Under the pieces are notes generated by a model. That model ran no database searches, was not told where the DNA came from, and was given only the letters and a program-made list of their open reading frames with translations. A DNA stretch of 64,000 nucleotides from Lacinutrix himadriensis (GTDB lineage: Bacteria; Bacteroidota; Bacteroidia; Flavobacteriales; Flavobacteriaceae), in NCBI RefSeq assembly GCF_001418105.1, contig NZ_LIQI01000012.1:1-64000 (forward strand), read 5' to 3'. Positions 17,023 through 27,098 of the stretch are shown piece by piece; position 1 is the first letter of the stretch; the number at the start of each line of letters is the position of its first letter. The translations under genes and the position numbers were made by a program.

Positions 17023-18345
17023 TTACTCTGCGTTATCTAAAAAATCTTTTACTCTCTCGGTTAGTTTATCTAAAAACGAACGTCTTTCTTTTACTGGTGG
17101 TTTGGTTTCTATTTCCTCCGTTGTTTCTTCTGTTTCTTCTTCTAGAACATCAGATTCTTCTTCTACAACTTCGGCTTTCTTTCTTTCATTTCTTTTTAAA
17201 CCATCCATCACTAAACCTACAGCGGTAGCAAACAACGGACTTGTAATCTCATCATCGCTATTCCCTGCAAGGTGTTCATTAGGAAAACCAACTCTAGTAT
17301 CCATTCCTGTTATATATTCTACTAATTGCTTTAAATGTTTTAATTGTGCGCCACCACCTGTTAAAACAATTCCTGCAATAAGTTTCTTTTTTTGCTCTTC
17401 GTGACCATAGTTTTTAATCTCAACATATACTTGTTCTACGATTTCTACTACGCGAGCATGTATAATTTTAGAGAGATTTTTTAATGTGATCTCTTTTGGT
17501 TCTCTTCCTCTTAATCCTGGAATAGAAACAATTTCATTGTCTTTATTTTCTCCTGGCCATGCAGATCCAAATTTTATTTTTAAAAGTTCGGCTTGCTTTT
17601 CAATAATAGAACAGCCTTCTTTTATGTCTTCTGTAATTACGTTTCCTCCAAAAGGAATTACAGCAGTATGACGAATTATTCCATCTCTAAAAATGGCTAA
17701 ATCGGTTGTCCCTCCTCCTATATCAATTAGGGCAACTCCAGCTTCTTTTTCTTCCTGACTTAATACAGCGTTAGAAGACGCTAAAGGTTCTAGTGTTACT
17801 CCTTCCAAGTTTAATCCTGCACTTTGTATACACCTTCCTACATTTCTGATAGAGGAAACTTGTCCGACAACCACATGAAAATTCGCTTCCAATCTGCCGC
17901 CATACATCCCAATTGGTTCTTTTATTTCGGCTTGACCATCTACTTTATATTCTTGTGGTAAAACGTGAATAATCTCTTCTCCAGGAAGCATCACTAACTT
18001 GTGCACTTGATTAATTAATCGGTCGATATCTTCTTCATCTATTACTAGTTCAGAATTTGCTCTAGTAATATAATCGCTATGCTGTAAGCTTCGTATATGC
18101 TGACCTGCAATACCAACGGTTACACCTTCAATTTTTGTTCCTGCAGCAGTTTCTGCTTCTTGCACTGCTAATTGAATCGATTGAATGGTTTGGGTAATAT
18201 TATTTACTACACCACGATGTACACCAAGACTTTTAGATTTACCAATACCTAAAATCTCGACCTTACCATATTCATTTTTACGACCAATCATAGCCACAAT
18301 TTTTGTGGTTCCGATATCTAATCCTACTGCTATATTATTCTCCAT
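17023..18345 (-). CDS. ftsA: Cell division protein FtsA
   Basis: Actin-like ATPase that tethers FtsZ filaments to the membrane. The 440-residue protein begins AVGLDIGTTKIVAMIG (phosphate 1 motif), has the phosphate 2 motif ALIDIGGGTTDLAIF (about 205) and the adenosine motif GIVLTGGGAQL (about 324). It ends with an acidic linker and the amphipathic basic peptide FLDKLTERVKDFLD, the membrane-targeting sequence. It sits between ftsQ (3-nt gap) and ftsZ. Confidence 0.97.
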   Translation of the reverse strand: MENNIAVGLDIGTTKIVAMIGRKNEYGKVEILGIGKSKSLGVHRGVVNNITQTIQSIQLAVQEAETAAGTKIEGVTVGIAGQHIRSLQHSDYITRANSELVIDEEDIDRLINQVHKLVMLPGEEIIHVLPQEYKVDGQAEIKEPIGMYGGRLEANFHVVVGQVSSIRNVGRCIQSAGLNLEGVTLEPLASSNAVLSQEEKEAGVALIDIGGGTTDLAIFRDGIIRHTAVIPFGGNVITEDIKEGCSIIEKQAELLKIKFGSAWPGENKDNEIVSIPGLRGREPKEITLKNLSKIIHARVVEIVEQVYVEIKNYGHEEQKKKLIAGIVLTGGGAQLKHLKQLVEYITGMDTRVGFPNEHLAGNSDDEITSPLFATAVGLVMDGLKRNERKKAEVVEEESDVLEEETEETTEEIETKPPVKERRSFLDKLTERVKDFLDNAE

Positions 18346-18348
18346 AGT

Positions 18349-19071
18349 TTACGTTTTGGTGCACACTACTTGGTTATCAAATTGTAAATTAACTTTACTG
18401 TAACTATTAAGTGTTTTTTCTTTTAACGCCTTTTGATAAAACACCTTAAGGTTATTTATCTTTTTATCTAATTGATTTAATTTACCTAATTGCACTACAA
18501 AGGTAGATTGTCTTAGTTTTAAATGAAAGCTATTGTCATCGTTTTGATGAATTTCAATAACATATTTGCTTAAAAAAGGATCTTTATTAATCTTTTCTGC
18601 AATTTTAAACACATTATCTAACGCATCTTTCTTCACTAAACCGGTTACCAAAGGCACTCTTGCTGCATGATTAGAAGACAATGGCATGAAACTACCTTGG
18701 TCATCTATGTAATACGACGTAGAAGTACTAACTCTAGCTATAGGTTTTTTTTGTGTAACTTCTGCTTTAAGTTCCCCATTTACAGAAAGATACACTTCGG
18801 CAGATTTTATCATAGGATTAGAATTCAGGGCAGATTCTAATTTGTTCAAATCTAAAATTTCTTTCGACGCCTTTGTCACTGTTTGTTGATTTTGTATTAA
18901 CAACTTACTAACATTAGCTTGCGTTATAAATAGGTTATTATCCCCTAAAAATTGTACTTGAGGCTCAGAAACATTTCGGACCTTATTTTTGGTTGCCGAA
19001 AAAGCATACAAAAACACCACTAACACTAGCAGTACAAAGGTTTTTACGTAATTCCAGTTAATTCTAGACAT
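18349..19071 (-). CDS. ftsQ: Cell division protein FtsQ
   Basis: 240-residue bitopic membrane protein with a short cytoplasmic N-terminus, one helix at about 9-26 (FVLLVLVVFLYAFSAT), and a periplasmic part beginning with a POTRA-like domain (about 40-110; FLGDNNLFITQANVSKLL, then MIKSAEVYLSVNGELKAEVTQKKPIARV) followed by the FtsQ beta domain. FtsQ links FtsL and other divisome proteins. It overlaps murC by 8 nt, typical of the cluster. Sequence conservation is low in this family, so the call rests on architecture and position. Confidence 0.9.
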   Translation of the reverse strand: MSRINWNYVKTFVLLVLVVFLYAFSATKNKVRNVSEPQVQFLGDNNLFITQANVSKLLIQNQQTVTKASKEILDLNKLESALNSNPMIKSAEVYLSVNGELKAEVTQKKPIARVSTSTSYYIDDQGSFMPLSSNHAARVPLVTGLVKKDALDNVFKIAEKINKDPFLSKYVIEIHQNDDNSFHLKLRQSTFVVQLGKLNQLDKKINNLKVFYQKALKEKTLNSYSKVNLQFDNQVVCTKT

Positions 19072-20413
19072 ACAACGCTTCTTTTATATGTTTAACTTCT
19101 GCTCCAATATCTCCAGCACCAAGCGTTAAAACTATTCGCGCTTTACTTTCTTTTATTTTTGCAACTAATTCGTTTTTAGAAACTAGCTGCTTATTTTTAT
19201 TTTTTATTTTTTCTAATAACCAACTAGAAGTCACGCCTTCTATTGGCATCTCTCTTGCTGGATAAATATCCAATAATAACACTTCATCAAACTGCGACAA
19301 ACTTGCAGCAAAATCATCTGCAAAATCTTGTGTTCTAGAAAATAAATGTGGCTGAAAAACAACTAACACTTCCTTATTTGGGTACATTTCTCGAACAGCC
19401 TGATGCACGGCATTAATCTCTTCTGGATGATGCGCATAGTCATCTATAAACACCAATTCTTCCGTTTTAATTTGGTACGTAAATCTGCGTTTCACACCTT
19501 TATAAGATGCTAAAGCTTTGGCGAGCTGCTGGTGAGGGCAACCATATTCTGCAGCCATCGCCAAGGCTATTAATGCATTCGACAAATTATGTCTACCAGG
19601 CAGGTTAAATTGAACTCTTTCTAGTGTTGCATTTGGCATTTTCACATCAAACACATAGGCACCATTTTCTATTTTTATATTGTTTACCGAATAATCGGAA
19701 TCATCTTCAATTCCGTAGGTAATTCCTTCAAGAGGCAAACCGTTTTTAATAAACAGTTTTCCGTTTGGTTTTATTTTTTCTGAAAAATCTTTGAATGTTT
19801 TTATTAACTCGGAAGCATCTCCATAAATATCCAAATGATCTGCATCCATCGATGTTATGCATGCTAAATCTGGAGATAAGGTTAAAAAGGATCTATCAAA
19901 TTCATCTGCTTCTACTACAGAAACTTTGTTTCCGTTTAAAATTAAATTCGAGTTATAGTTTTCACTTATTCCTCCTAAAAAGGCTGTCAACTCCACACCA
20001 CATTCATATAACAAATGACCTAGAATACTTGTCGTTGTTGTTTTACCGTGTGTTCCTGCAACAGCTAAACAATAAGTGTTTTCTGTAATTAATCCTAAAA
20101 TTTCAGATCGTTTTAAAACTGTGAAATTTTTATCATTTTTAAAATAAGTCAGCTCTTTGTTATCCTTCGGAATTGCTGGTGTATAAACCACTAGCGTAGT
20201 ATCATAATTTAAAAACGAATCCGAAACATTTGCAATAGAATCTTCAAAATGAACTTCAATACCTAAATCCACCAAACTATCTGTGATTTCTGTTTGGGTT
20301 TTATCATAACCTGCGACCTTTTTATTGCTCGCATGAAAATATCGTGCAAGCGCACTCATGCCAATGCCACCAATGCCAATAAAATAGATGTTATGTATGT
20401 TGTTTAGATTCAT
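19064..20413 (-). CDS. murC: UDP-N-acetylmuramate-L-alanine ligase
   Basis: Adds L-alanine to UDP-MurNAc in cytoplasmic peptidoglycan precursor synthesis. 449 residues, with the N-terminal Rossmann motif IGIGGIGMSALA (about 12-23), the ATP-binding P-loop GTHGKTTTT (120-128), the central-domain EADEFDRSF and the C-terminal DDYAHHPEEI typical of MurC. It is separated from murG by a 45-bp gap containing one hairpin repeat. Confidence 0.97.
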   Translation of the reverse strand: MNLNNIHNIYFIGIGGIGMSALARYFHASNKKVAGYDKTQTEITDSLVDLGIEVHFEDSIANVSDSFLNYDTTLVVYTPAIPKDNKELTYFKNDKNFTVLKRSEILGLITENTYCLAVAGTHGKTTTTSILGHLLYECGVELTAFLGGISENYNSNLILNGNKVSVVEADEFDRSFLTLSPDLACITSMDADHLDIYGDASELIKTFKDFSEKIKPNGKLFIKNGLPLEGITYGIEDDSDYSVNNIKIENGAYVFDVKMPNATLERVQFNLPGRHNLSNALIALAMAAEYGCPHQQLAKALASYKGVKRRFTYQIKTEELVFIDDYAHHPEEINAVHQAVREMYPNKEVLVVFQPHLFSRTQDFADDFAASLSQFDEVLLLDIYPAREMPIEGVTSSWLLEKIKNKNKQLVSKNELVAKIKESKARIVLTLGAGDIGAEVKHIKEALYV

Positions 20414-20423
20414 TAATTCAAGA

Positions 20424-20448
20424 CACTTCGACTGCGCTCAGTGTGACA
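20424..20448. repeat. Hairpin repeat between murG and murC
   Basis: CACTTCGACTGCGCTCAGTG followed by TGACA. The stem ACACT/AGTGT flanks the shared loop TCGACTGCGCTC. It is a member of the family that occupies the murC to murE junctions. Confidence 0.75.
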
Positions 20449-20458
20449 TTTTGTTATT

Positions 20459-21565
20459 TTATTTATTTAATAGTTTTTCTACTTCGTCTGCTATTTGTTT
20501 TGTTGCATTTACTAATGCTAATTTTTTTATGTTTTCGCCTAACTCCTTTTGCTTTTCAGGAGAAGCCATTAGTTGTGTAAACTTGTTTTCAAAATCGACA
20601 ATCAAGTCACTCTCTTTAATTAGCATGGCTGCATTTTCATTTACAATGGCCATGGCGTTTTTAGTTTGATGATCTTCGGCTACATTTGGTGACGGAATAA
20701 AAATCACTGGCTTACCAACAATACACAATTCACTTACCGAACTTGCTCCTGCTCTAGAGATAATAACATCTGCTGCTGCATACGCTAAATCCATGGTATT
20801 AATAAACTCATGAAGCTGCACATGCTTTTCATTACCATCAATCTTATACGCTTTGTAATACAGTTTACCACATTGCCAAATCACTTGCATGTTTAGCGTA
20901 TTAAAATAATCTAGCTCTTCTCTTATTAACTCATTAATACGTTTTGCTCCTAAACTTCCACCTATTACTAAAATGGTTTTCTTTCCTTCAATTAGATGGA
21001 AATGTTTTTTAGCTTCTGCTACTTTAGAGTCGATATCTAATAAATCTTGACGCACCGGATTACCCGTTTTAATCATTTTCTCTTTCGGAAAAAAACGTTC
21101 TAAACCATCATAAGCAACACATATTTTTTGCACCTTTTTTGATAACAGTTTATTGGTAATTCCTGGAAACGAATTTTGTTCTTGTATTAACCCTGGAACA
21201 CCACTAGAAACTGCCATTTGTAATAATGGTCCGCTTGCAAATCCACCTGTACCAATAACCACATCTGGTTTAAACTGTTTTACAATTTTTTTCGCATTAT
21301 ATAAACTACTTAAAAGTTTAAATGGAAACATTAGATTTTTTAGTGTAAGCTTACGCTGAATACCAGAAATCCAAAGTCCTTTGATAGCATAACCAGCCTG
21401 AGGCACTTTTTCCATTTCCATTCTATCTTTTGCACCAACAAACAGAAACTCTGCGTTCGGAAAACGAGATTTTAATTCATTAGCAATGGCGATTGCAGGA
21501 TAAATATGTCCTCCTGTTCCTCCTCCAGATAATATGATTTTATATGTTTTAGTTTCTTGTTTCAC
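20459..21565 (-). CDS. murG: Undecaprenyl-PP-MurNAc-pentapeptide GlcNAc transferase MurG
   Basis: Glycosyltransferase (GT28) that converts lipid I to lipid II on the inner face of the membrane. 368 residues; the N-terminal glycine-rich loop [11 protein letters not shown] (14-24) binds lipid [10 protein letters not shown] follows at about 105, and the C-terminal domain has [13 protein letters not shown] and the UDP-GlcNAc-binding stretch [12 protein letters not shown] with HQTKNA downstream. It lies between ftsW and murC in the usual order. Confidence 0.97.
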   Translation of the reverse strand: MKQETKTYKIILSGGGTGGHIYPAIAIANELKSRFPNAEFLFVGAKDRMEMEKVPQAGYAIKGLWISGIQRKLTLKNLMFPFKLLSSLYNAKKIVKQFKPDVVIGTGGFASGPLLQMAVSSGVPGLIQEQNSFPGITNKLLSKKVQKICVAYDGLERFFPKEKMIKTGNPVRQDLLDIDSKVAEAKKHFHLIEGKKTILVIGGSLGAKRINELIREELDYFNTLNMQVIWQCGKLYYKAYKIDGNEKHVQLHEFINTMDLAYAAADVIISRAGASSVSELCIVGKPVIFIPSPNVAEDHQTKNAMAIVNENAAMLIKESDLIVDFENKFTQLMASPEKQKELGENIKKLALVNATKQIADEVEKLLNK

Positions 21566-21578
21566 TTTTATTATTAAG

Positions 21579-21604
21579 ACCTCTCGACTGCGCTCGAGGT
21601 GACA
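21579..21604. repeat. Hairpin repeat between ftsW and murG
   Basis: Stem ACCTC/GAGGT around TCGACTGCGCTC, followed by TGACA. Compared with the copy at 20424 the stem bases differ on both sides, so pairing is kept. Confidence 0.75.
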
Positions 21605-21617
21605 GTTTATTTATTAT

Positions 21618-22811
21618 TTAAATGGCTTCCGAAAGTACTTCCAACGGATTGTCTTCTAAATTTTCTTTATTTTTATCTTCTTCTCTTTTAGCACTTACGC
21701 TCAACACAATACCAATTGCCAAACAGGTCATCCAAATAGACGTTCCTCCACTACTAACTAATGGTAATGTTTGTCCGGTAACCGGAAATAACTCTACTGC
21801 AACTGCCATATTTATCAATGCTTGAAAAACGATTGGCAAACCAACACCAAGCACTAAAAGTTTTCCAAAAAGGCTATCTGATTTTTGTGCTACAATAACA
21901 ATTCTAAACAATAGCCACATGTACAATATCATGAGTAACAAACCTCCAATTAAACCATATTCTTCAACAATAATTGCAAAAATGAAATCGGAAGAAGACT
22001 GTGGTAAAAAGTTTTTCTGAATACTTTTCCCTGGACCAACACCTTGAATTCCACCCGAAGCAATTGCTGTTTTCGCATGTTCTATTTGATAGTCTGCTTC
22101 TGTATTATCATCATTAGAGAAGCTATCAATCCTACTCATCCACGTATCAATTCTATTTGGCATCGCGTCTGGAAAAGCCTTTGCAACCAAAACAAAAAGC
22201 ACCAATGCAAAAATACCAGAACCAATAATTACAGCTAAGTAACGTAATGGGTAACCTCCTAAAAACACCAGCATAACCACCATAACAAACATAATGGCAG
22301 CTGTTGAAAAATTCGCCGGAAGAATAAGTATTAATATTAAAAATACAGGCATCCAAAGTGGCAAAATCGTTTCGGCAAAAGTAATTTCTTTCTCTTGTAT
22401 TTTAGACATATATCTAGCCACATACACCATAAGCACAACTGCTGCCAATGTAGATGTCTGAAAAGACATATTCACTATAGGTATTTGTATCCAACGACTT
22501 GCATTAGCTCCTTCAATTGTGGTTCCTTGTAGCATAGTAACAACCAATAATACTAGCACTACAGGAATCATAACCATAGATAAGCCTCTAAAATATCTGT
22601 ACGGAATTTTATGTACACCATACATGATAGTGAACCCTAAAAACAAATGCATAAAGTGCTTAATAAAGAATGAAAAGGTATTACCTGTACCACCAACATA
22701 AGCCAAATTGCTTGCTGCACTGTACACAGGTAAAAACGAAAATATAGCCAATAGCGCTGTTATTGCCCAAATTAACCGATCCCCTTTTATGTTATTAAAT
22801 ATTTCTTGCAT
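21618..22811 (-). CDS. ftsW: Division-specific lipid II polymerase FtsW
   Basis: SEDS-family integral membrane glycosyltransferase that polymerises septal peptidoglycan with its partner FtsI. 397 residues with about ten membrane segments. It carries the family signature in the extracellular and terminal loops: GPGKSIQKNFLPQSSSDFIFA (about 265-285) and ELFPVTGQTLPLVSSGGTS near the C-terminus. It ends in a cytoplasmic acidic tail. It lies between murD and murG, each junction carrying a hairpin repeat. Confidence 0.96.
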   Translation of the reverse strand: MQEIFNNIKGDRLIWAITALLAIFSFLPVYSAASNLAYVGGTGNTFSFFIKHFMHLFLGFTIMYGVHKIPYRYFRGLSMVMIPVVLVLLVVTMLQGTTIEGANASRWIQIPIVNMSFQTSTLAAVVLMVYVARYMSKIQEKEITFAETILPLWMPVFLILILILPANFSTAAIMFVMVVMLVFLGGYPLRYLAVIIGSGIFALVLFVLVAKAFPDAMPNRIDTWMSRIDSFSNDDNTEADYQIEHAKTAIASGGIQGVGPGKSIQKNFLPQSSSDFIFAIIVEEYGLIGGLLLMILYMWLLFRIVIVAQKSDSLFGKLLVLGVGLPIVFQALINMAVAVELFPVTGQTLPLVSSGGTSIWMTCLAIGIVLSVSAKREEDKNKENLEDNPLEVLSEAI

Positions 22812-22827
22812 TTCTTATTTTAATGAG

Positions 22828-22852
22828 ATGCTTCGACAAGCGCAGCATGACA
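22828..22852. repeat. Hairpin repeat between murD and ftsW
   Basis: ATGCTTCGACAAGCGCAGCA followed by TGACA; stem ATGCT/AGCAT. Confidence 0.75.
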
Positions 22853-22870
22853 TTTCACTTATTTATTGTA

Positions 22871-24208
22871 TTATAAACTTCTTACTGCGTCTTTAAACTG
22901 TCTTCCTCTATCTTCATAGTTTTCAAACAAATCAAAACTAGCACAAGCAGGAGATAACAATACATTATCACCAGATTCTGCTATCTTATAAGCAATTTTT
23001 ATAGCTTCACTCATAAATTGCGTTTCCACAATAACATCTACCATGCTTCCAAAAGTGCTCAGTAACTTTTCGTTATCTACACCTAAGCATATAATTGCTT
23101 TTACTTTTTCGTTTACAAAAGAGAATAATTCATTATAATTATTTCCTTTATCAACACCTCCAACAATCCAAACCGTTGGTGCATCCATGCTTTCTAGTGC
23201 ATAATAAGTTGCATTTACGTTAGTAGCTTTAGAATCGTTGATATATTGCACTTTATTAATTTTTAACACATGCTCCAAACGATGCTCTACGCCTTGAAAA
23301 TTCTCTAAACTTTCACGAATCGTTTGCTTTCTTATTTTTAGTAAATGCGCTACTGTCGAGGCAGCCATTGCATTCTTAACATTGTGTTTACCCTCTAATG
23401 CTATTTTGCTTGTTGGCATAATTATCTGGTTGTTATCTATTGTTATTATTATGTTTTCTTTTTCTAAATACGCGCCATTTTCAATTTTCTTTACTAGAGA
23501 AAATGGCAATAATGTGGATTGTACTGGATGTGCTTTTAACCAATCAGTGATCACCTCATCGTCTGCATCATAAATCAAATAATCTTCTTTTGTTTGATTC
23601 TTGGCAATGCTAAATTTTGAAGCGATATAATTTTCAAATTGATAATCATATCTATCCAAATGGTCTGGCGTAATGTTGGTTATTACAGCAATTTTCGGTT
23701 TAAAATCAACTATACCATCTAACTGAAAACTACTTATCTCTAATACATAGTTTTCATAATCCTCTTCTAAAACCTGTTTTGCAAAACTGTCTCCAATATT
23801 ACCTGCTAAACCAACGTTTAACTCTTGTTTTAAAATATGATCTGTTAGCGTAGCTGTTGTTGTTTTTCCATTGCTTCCAGTAATACCAACAATAGTTGCG
23901 TTGGTGTACTTAGCTGCAAATTCAATTTCTGAAATAACAGGAATACCTTTCTGCATTAACTGCTGTACGATAGCAACCTTTTCCGGAATCCCTGGGCTTT
24001 TCATTACCACATCGGCATTTAGAATCTTAGATTCTGTATGCTTTTGCTCTTCCCATTCCACTTCATTATGTATAAGAACTTCTTTATATTTCTCTTTTAT
24101 TGCTCCCTTATCAGAAACAAAAACTGCATAGCCTTTTGCTTTTCCTAAAAGCGCAGTTCCCACTCCGCTTTCTCCTGCTCCTAATATGACTAATCGTTTT
24201 TTTTTCAT
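22871..24208 (-). CDS. murD: UDP-N-acetylmuramoylalanine-D-glutamate ligase
   Basis: Adds D-glutamate to UDP-MurNAc-L-Ala. 445 residues, with the N-terminal LGAGESGVGTALL nucleotide-fold motif, the P-loop GITGSNGKTTT (109-119), LEISSFQLDG in the central domain, the HRLEHV motif, NDSKATNVNAT (about 315) and LSPACASFDLF near the C-terminus, all typical of MurD. It lies between mraY and ftsW. Confidence 0.97.
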   Translation of the reverse strand: MKKKRLVILGAGESGVGTALLGKAKGYAVFVSDKGAIKEKYKEVLIHNEVEWEEQKHTESKILNADVVMKSPGIPEKVAIVQQLMQKGIPVISEIEFAAKYTNATIVGITGSNGKTTTATLTDHILKQELNVGLAGNIGDSFAKQVLEEDYENYVLEISSFQLDGIVDFKPKIAVITNITPDHLDRYDYQFENYIASKFSIAKNQTKEDYLIYDADDEVITDWLKAHPVQSTLLPFSLVKKIENGAYLEKENIIITIDNNQIIMPTSKIALEGKHNVKNAMAASTVAHLLKIRKQTIRESLENFQGVEHRLEHVLKINKVQYINDSKATNVNATYYALESMDAPTVWIVGGVDKGNNYNELFSFVNEKVKAIICLGVDNEKLLSTFGSMVDVIVETQFMSEAIKIAYKIAESGDNVLLSPACASFDLFENYEDRGRQFKDAVRSL

Positions 24209-24212
24209 TATT

Positions 24213-24281
24213 TGTCATTCTGCGCTACGACGCAGAATCTACTTTTGTTAATATGGATTCCGCATCCAGTGCGGAATGACA
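24213..24281. repeat. Two hairpin repeats in opposite orientation between mraY and murD
   Basis: At 24213-24239 the minus strand reads GATTCTGCG-TCGTAG-CGCAGAATGACA, an 8-bp stem followed by TGACA. At 24256-24281 the plus strand reads ATTCCGCA-TCCAG-TGCGGAAT followed by GACA. Both belong to the same loosely defined family with a variable, self-complementary stem and a TGACA tail. Confidence 0.75.
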
Positions 24282-24285
24282 AGCA

Positions 24286-25527
24286 CTATCTAATTTTCAG
24301 TGTTACGATAGATACAATTGCTAATAAGATTCCTACAATCCAGAATCTGGTAACAATTTTACTTTCATGATATCCTGATTTTTGATAATGATGATGCAAA
24401 GGCGACATTTTAAAAATGCGTCGTCCCTCACCATATTTTTTCTTTGTGTATTTAAACCAACCAACTTGCATCACTACAGATAGGTTTTCCGCTAAAAATA
24501 TTCCGCATAAAACAGGAATCAGCCATTCTTTTCGAACTGCTATTGCTATAACCGCAATAATTCCACCTATAGTTAAACTCCCTGTGTCTCCCATAAACAC
24601 TTGTGCTGGATATGCATTGTACCATAAAAAACCAATTAGCGCTCCAACAAATGCAGCGATATAAATAGTAATTTCTTCAATTCTTGGTATGTACATAATA
24701 TTCAGGTAATCTGAAAAAACAATATGTCCAGACACAAAAGCAAATATTCCAAGTGTAAGTACTATTATAGCCGAAGTTCCTGCCGCGAGTCCATCAATAC
24801 CATCGGTTAGATTTGCACCATTAGAAACTGCTGTAATAATAAATATGGAAACCAGAATGAAAATGATCCAAACATATTTCGCTGCTTCCGGATGAATCCA
24901 AGTAATTAAATCGGCATAGTCAAATTCATTTCCTTTTACAAAAGGGATTGTTGTTTTAGTGGATTGCTCTTCCGCAGCAAAAAACTTACCCGGTAAGGCA
25001 TTGGGATTTTCAATTAAAATCTCTTGTTGTTGCGCTACTGGAAGTTTCTCTTTAATAGTAACATTCGGATTAAAATATAAAGTAGCACCTACTATAATCC
25101 CCAAACCTACTTGTCCTAAAATTTTAAACCTTCCTTTTAAACCTTCTTTATCGTTTTTAAATTTCTTGATATAGTCATCTATAAAACCAATGGTTCCCAT
25201 CCACAAGGTGGTAACAATTAACAGAATAATGTAGGTGTTTTCAAGTTTTGCAAGTAGCAACACCGGAATTAACGTAGCAAGAATAATAATGATTCCACCC
25301 ATGGTTGGCGTTCCTGCTTTTTCTGCTTGCCCCTCTAAACCTAAATCTCTAATAGTTTCTCCAACTTGCTGTTTTTGTAAAAAACGGATAATACGTTTAC
25401 CAAATATTGTAGAAAACAACAGAGATAATATAATAGCAACAGCCGCTCTAAAGGTGATGAACCCAAAAAGTGATGCCCCAGGAAACTGGTATTGTTTTTC
25501 TAAATATTCAAATAGGTAATACAGCAT
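24286..25527 (-). CDS. mraY: Phospho-N-acetylmuramoyl-pentapeptide transferase MraY
   Basis: Transfers phospho-MurNAc-pentapeptide to undecaprenyl phosphate, forming lipid I. 413 residues, about ten transmembrane segments. The active-site motifs are present: GTPTMGG (about 71), FIDDYIKKF (about 115) with the paired Asp, [12 protein letters not shown] (about 240), and MSPLHHHYQ near the C-terminus. A periplasmic insertion of roughly 60 residues (about 155-215, around [20 protein letters not shown]) is longer than in E. coli MraY, as in other Bacteroidota. Confidence 0.97.
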   Translation of the reverse strand: MLYYLFEYLEKQYQFPGASLFGFITFRAAVAIILSLLFSTIFGKRIIRFLQKQQVGETIRDLGLEGQAEKAGTPTMGGIIIILATLIPVLLLAKLENTYIILLIVTTLWMGTIGFIDDYIKKFKNDKEGLKGRFKILGQVGLGIIVGATLYFNPNVTIKEKLPVAQQQEILIENPNALPGKFFAAEEQSTKTTIPFVKGNEFDYADLITWIHPEAAKYVWIIFILVSIFIITAVSNGANLTDGIDGLAAGTSAIIVLTLGIFAFVSGHIVFSDYLNIMYIPRIEEITIYIAAFVGALIGFLWYNAYPAQVFMGDTGSLTIGGIIAVIAIAVRKEWLIPVLCGIFLAENLSVVMQVGWFKYTKKKYGEGRRIFKMSPLHHHYQKSGYHESKIVTRFWIVGILLAIVSIVTLKIR

Positions 25528-25551
25528 TCTTTATTGTTTATTTTTTTTGAG

Positions 25552-25630
25552 ATGCTTCGACAAGCTCAGCATGACATTCTTTAATTTTATTTTTACTCCT
25601 TGTAGATTCCGCATCAAGTACGGAATGACA
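25552..25630. repeat. Two hairpin repeats between murE and mraY
   Basis: 25552-25576 is ATGCTTCGACAAGCTCAGCA plus TGACA, nearly the copy at 22828 with one loop change. 25605-25630 is ATTCCGCA-TCAAG-TACGGAAT plus GACA, nearly the copy at 24256. Thus the two flanks of mraY carry related pairs. Confidence 0.75.
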
Positions 25631-25634
25631 AAAT

Positions 25635-27098
25635 CTACTTCTGTAATTGTGTTAAAAACTCTTGCACTATTTTATAGTCATCAAAATCATGACGTTTACC
25701 ATTCACTTCTTGATAGGTTTCGTGTCCTTTTCCAGCGATTAATATGATATCATTCGCATTTGCAAGCTGACAAGCCGTTTTAATCGCTTGTTTTCTATCT
25801 ACAATAGACAAGGTTTTTTTATAGTTTACAGGATCTACACCTGCTTCTATTTCTTCAATAATTGTTTCTGGAACTTCGCTTCTAGGATTATCGCTTGTAA
25901 AAATCACTTTAGTACTTAAAACCGAAGCAATATTGCCCATTTTTGGTCTTTTGGTTTTATCTCTATCCCCACCACAACCAACAACCGTTATTAGCTCTTC
26001 ATTTTTAGTACGAATACTATTTATGGTTTCTAACACGTTTTGCAAAGCATCCGGTGTATGTGCATAATCTACAATTGCTGTGATTTTATCTTCAGAAATT
26101 AAATACTGAAATCTTCCACTTACACTTTCTAATTCACTTATTAAACGAAGAATTTCCACTTTTTCAAGACCTAACAATTCCGCAGTAGCGTAAATAGCTA
26201 ATACGTTGTAGGCATTAAATTCTCCGATAAGCCTAGTCCAAACTTCTGCATCCTCCACCTTAAGCAACAAACCACTAAACTGATTCTCTAAAATTTGCGC
26301 TCTGTAATCTGCATAGCTTTTTAAGGCATAGGTATATTTTCTTGCTACGGTATTTTGCAGCATCACCATTCCATTTTTATCGTCTGCATTTACTAGTGCA
26401 AATGCTTCGGATGGAAGCTTATCAAAGAAAGACTTTTTCACATCGCGATATTCGGCAAACGTGTCATGATAATCTAAATGATCATGTGATAGGTTTGTAA
26501 ATATTCCGCCTTCAAAATGAAGTGCCTCTGTTCTATTTTGATGAATGCCGTGCGAGCTTACTTCCATAAAGCAAAACTCTACACCTTCTTCATTCATTTC
26601 TTTTAAGTAACGATTAATCGTTAAGGAATCTGGCGTGGTATGTGTAGCCTTATACTCTATGTTATCTACCATAACTTTCACTGTAGAAAGCAAACCAACC
26701 TTATAGCCAGCATTTTTAAATAGTTGATATAAAAGTGTAGCTATAGTCGTTTTTCCATTCGTTCCAGTAACACCAACAAGTTTTAGATTTTTAGATGGCG
26801 ATCCATAATAATTAGATGCCATAATTGCCAATGCTCTGGTAGCATCTTGCACTTGCACATAGGTTACTTTAGGATTAAAATTATGCGGCATTATTTCACA
26901 CACAACTACCATTGCACCTTGCTTTATCGCAAGATCTATATAATCATGACCATCTACAAGAGATCCTTTAATAGCAACAAACGCATCACTAATAGCAATT
27001 TTACGAGAATCGAAAGCTATGTTTCGTATAAACACGTCTGTGCTACCAACAACTGCATTGATATTTACCTTATATAATATGTCTTTAAAATCTATCAC
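25635..27098 (-). CDS. murE: UDP-MurNAc-tripeptide synthetase MurE
   Basis: Adds the third residue of the stem peptide. 487 residues with the P-loop VTGTNGKTT (110-118), the HTTPDSL and MEVSSHG motifs, and DYAHTPDAL in the C-terminal domain. The DNPR motif in FTSDNPRSE marks specificity for meso-diaminopimelate and not lysine, which fits Gram-negative peptidoglycan. It overlaps ftsI by 4 nt. Confidence 0.97.
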   Translation of the reverse strand: MIDFKDILYKVNINAVVGSTDVFIRNIAFDSRKIAISDAFVAIKGSLVDGHDYIDLAIKQGAMVVVCEIMPHNFNPKVTYVQVQDATRALAIMASNYYGSPSKNLKLVGVTGTNGKTTIATLLYQLFKNAGYKVGLLSTVKVMVDNIEYKATHTTPDSLTINRYLKEMNEEGVEFCFMEVSSHGIHQNRTEALHFEGGIFTNLSHDHLDYHDTFAEYRDVKKSFFDKLPSEAFALVNADDKNGMVMLQNTVARKYTYALKSYADYRAQILENQFSGLLLKVEDAEVWTRLIGEFNAYNVLAIYATAELLGLEKVEILRLISELESVSGRFQYLISEDKITAIVDYAHTPDALQNVLETINSIRTKNEELITVVGCGGDRDKTKRPKMGNIASVLSTKVIFTSDNPRSEVPETIIEEIEAGVDPVNYKKTLSIVDRKQAIKTACQLANANDIILIAGKGHETYQEVNGKRHDFDDYKIVQEFLTQLQK

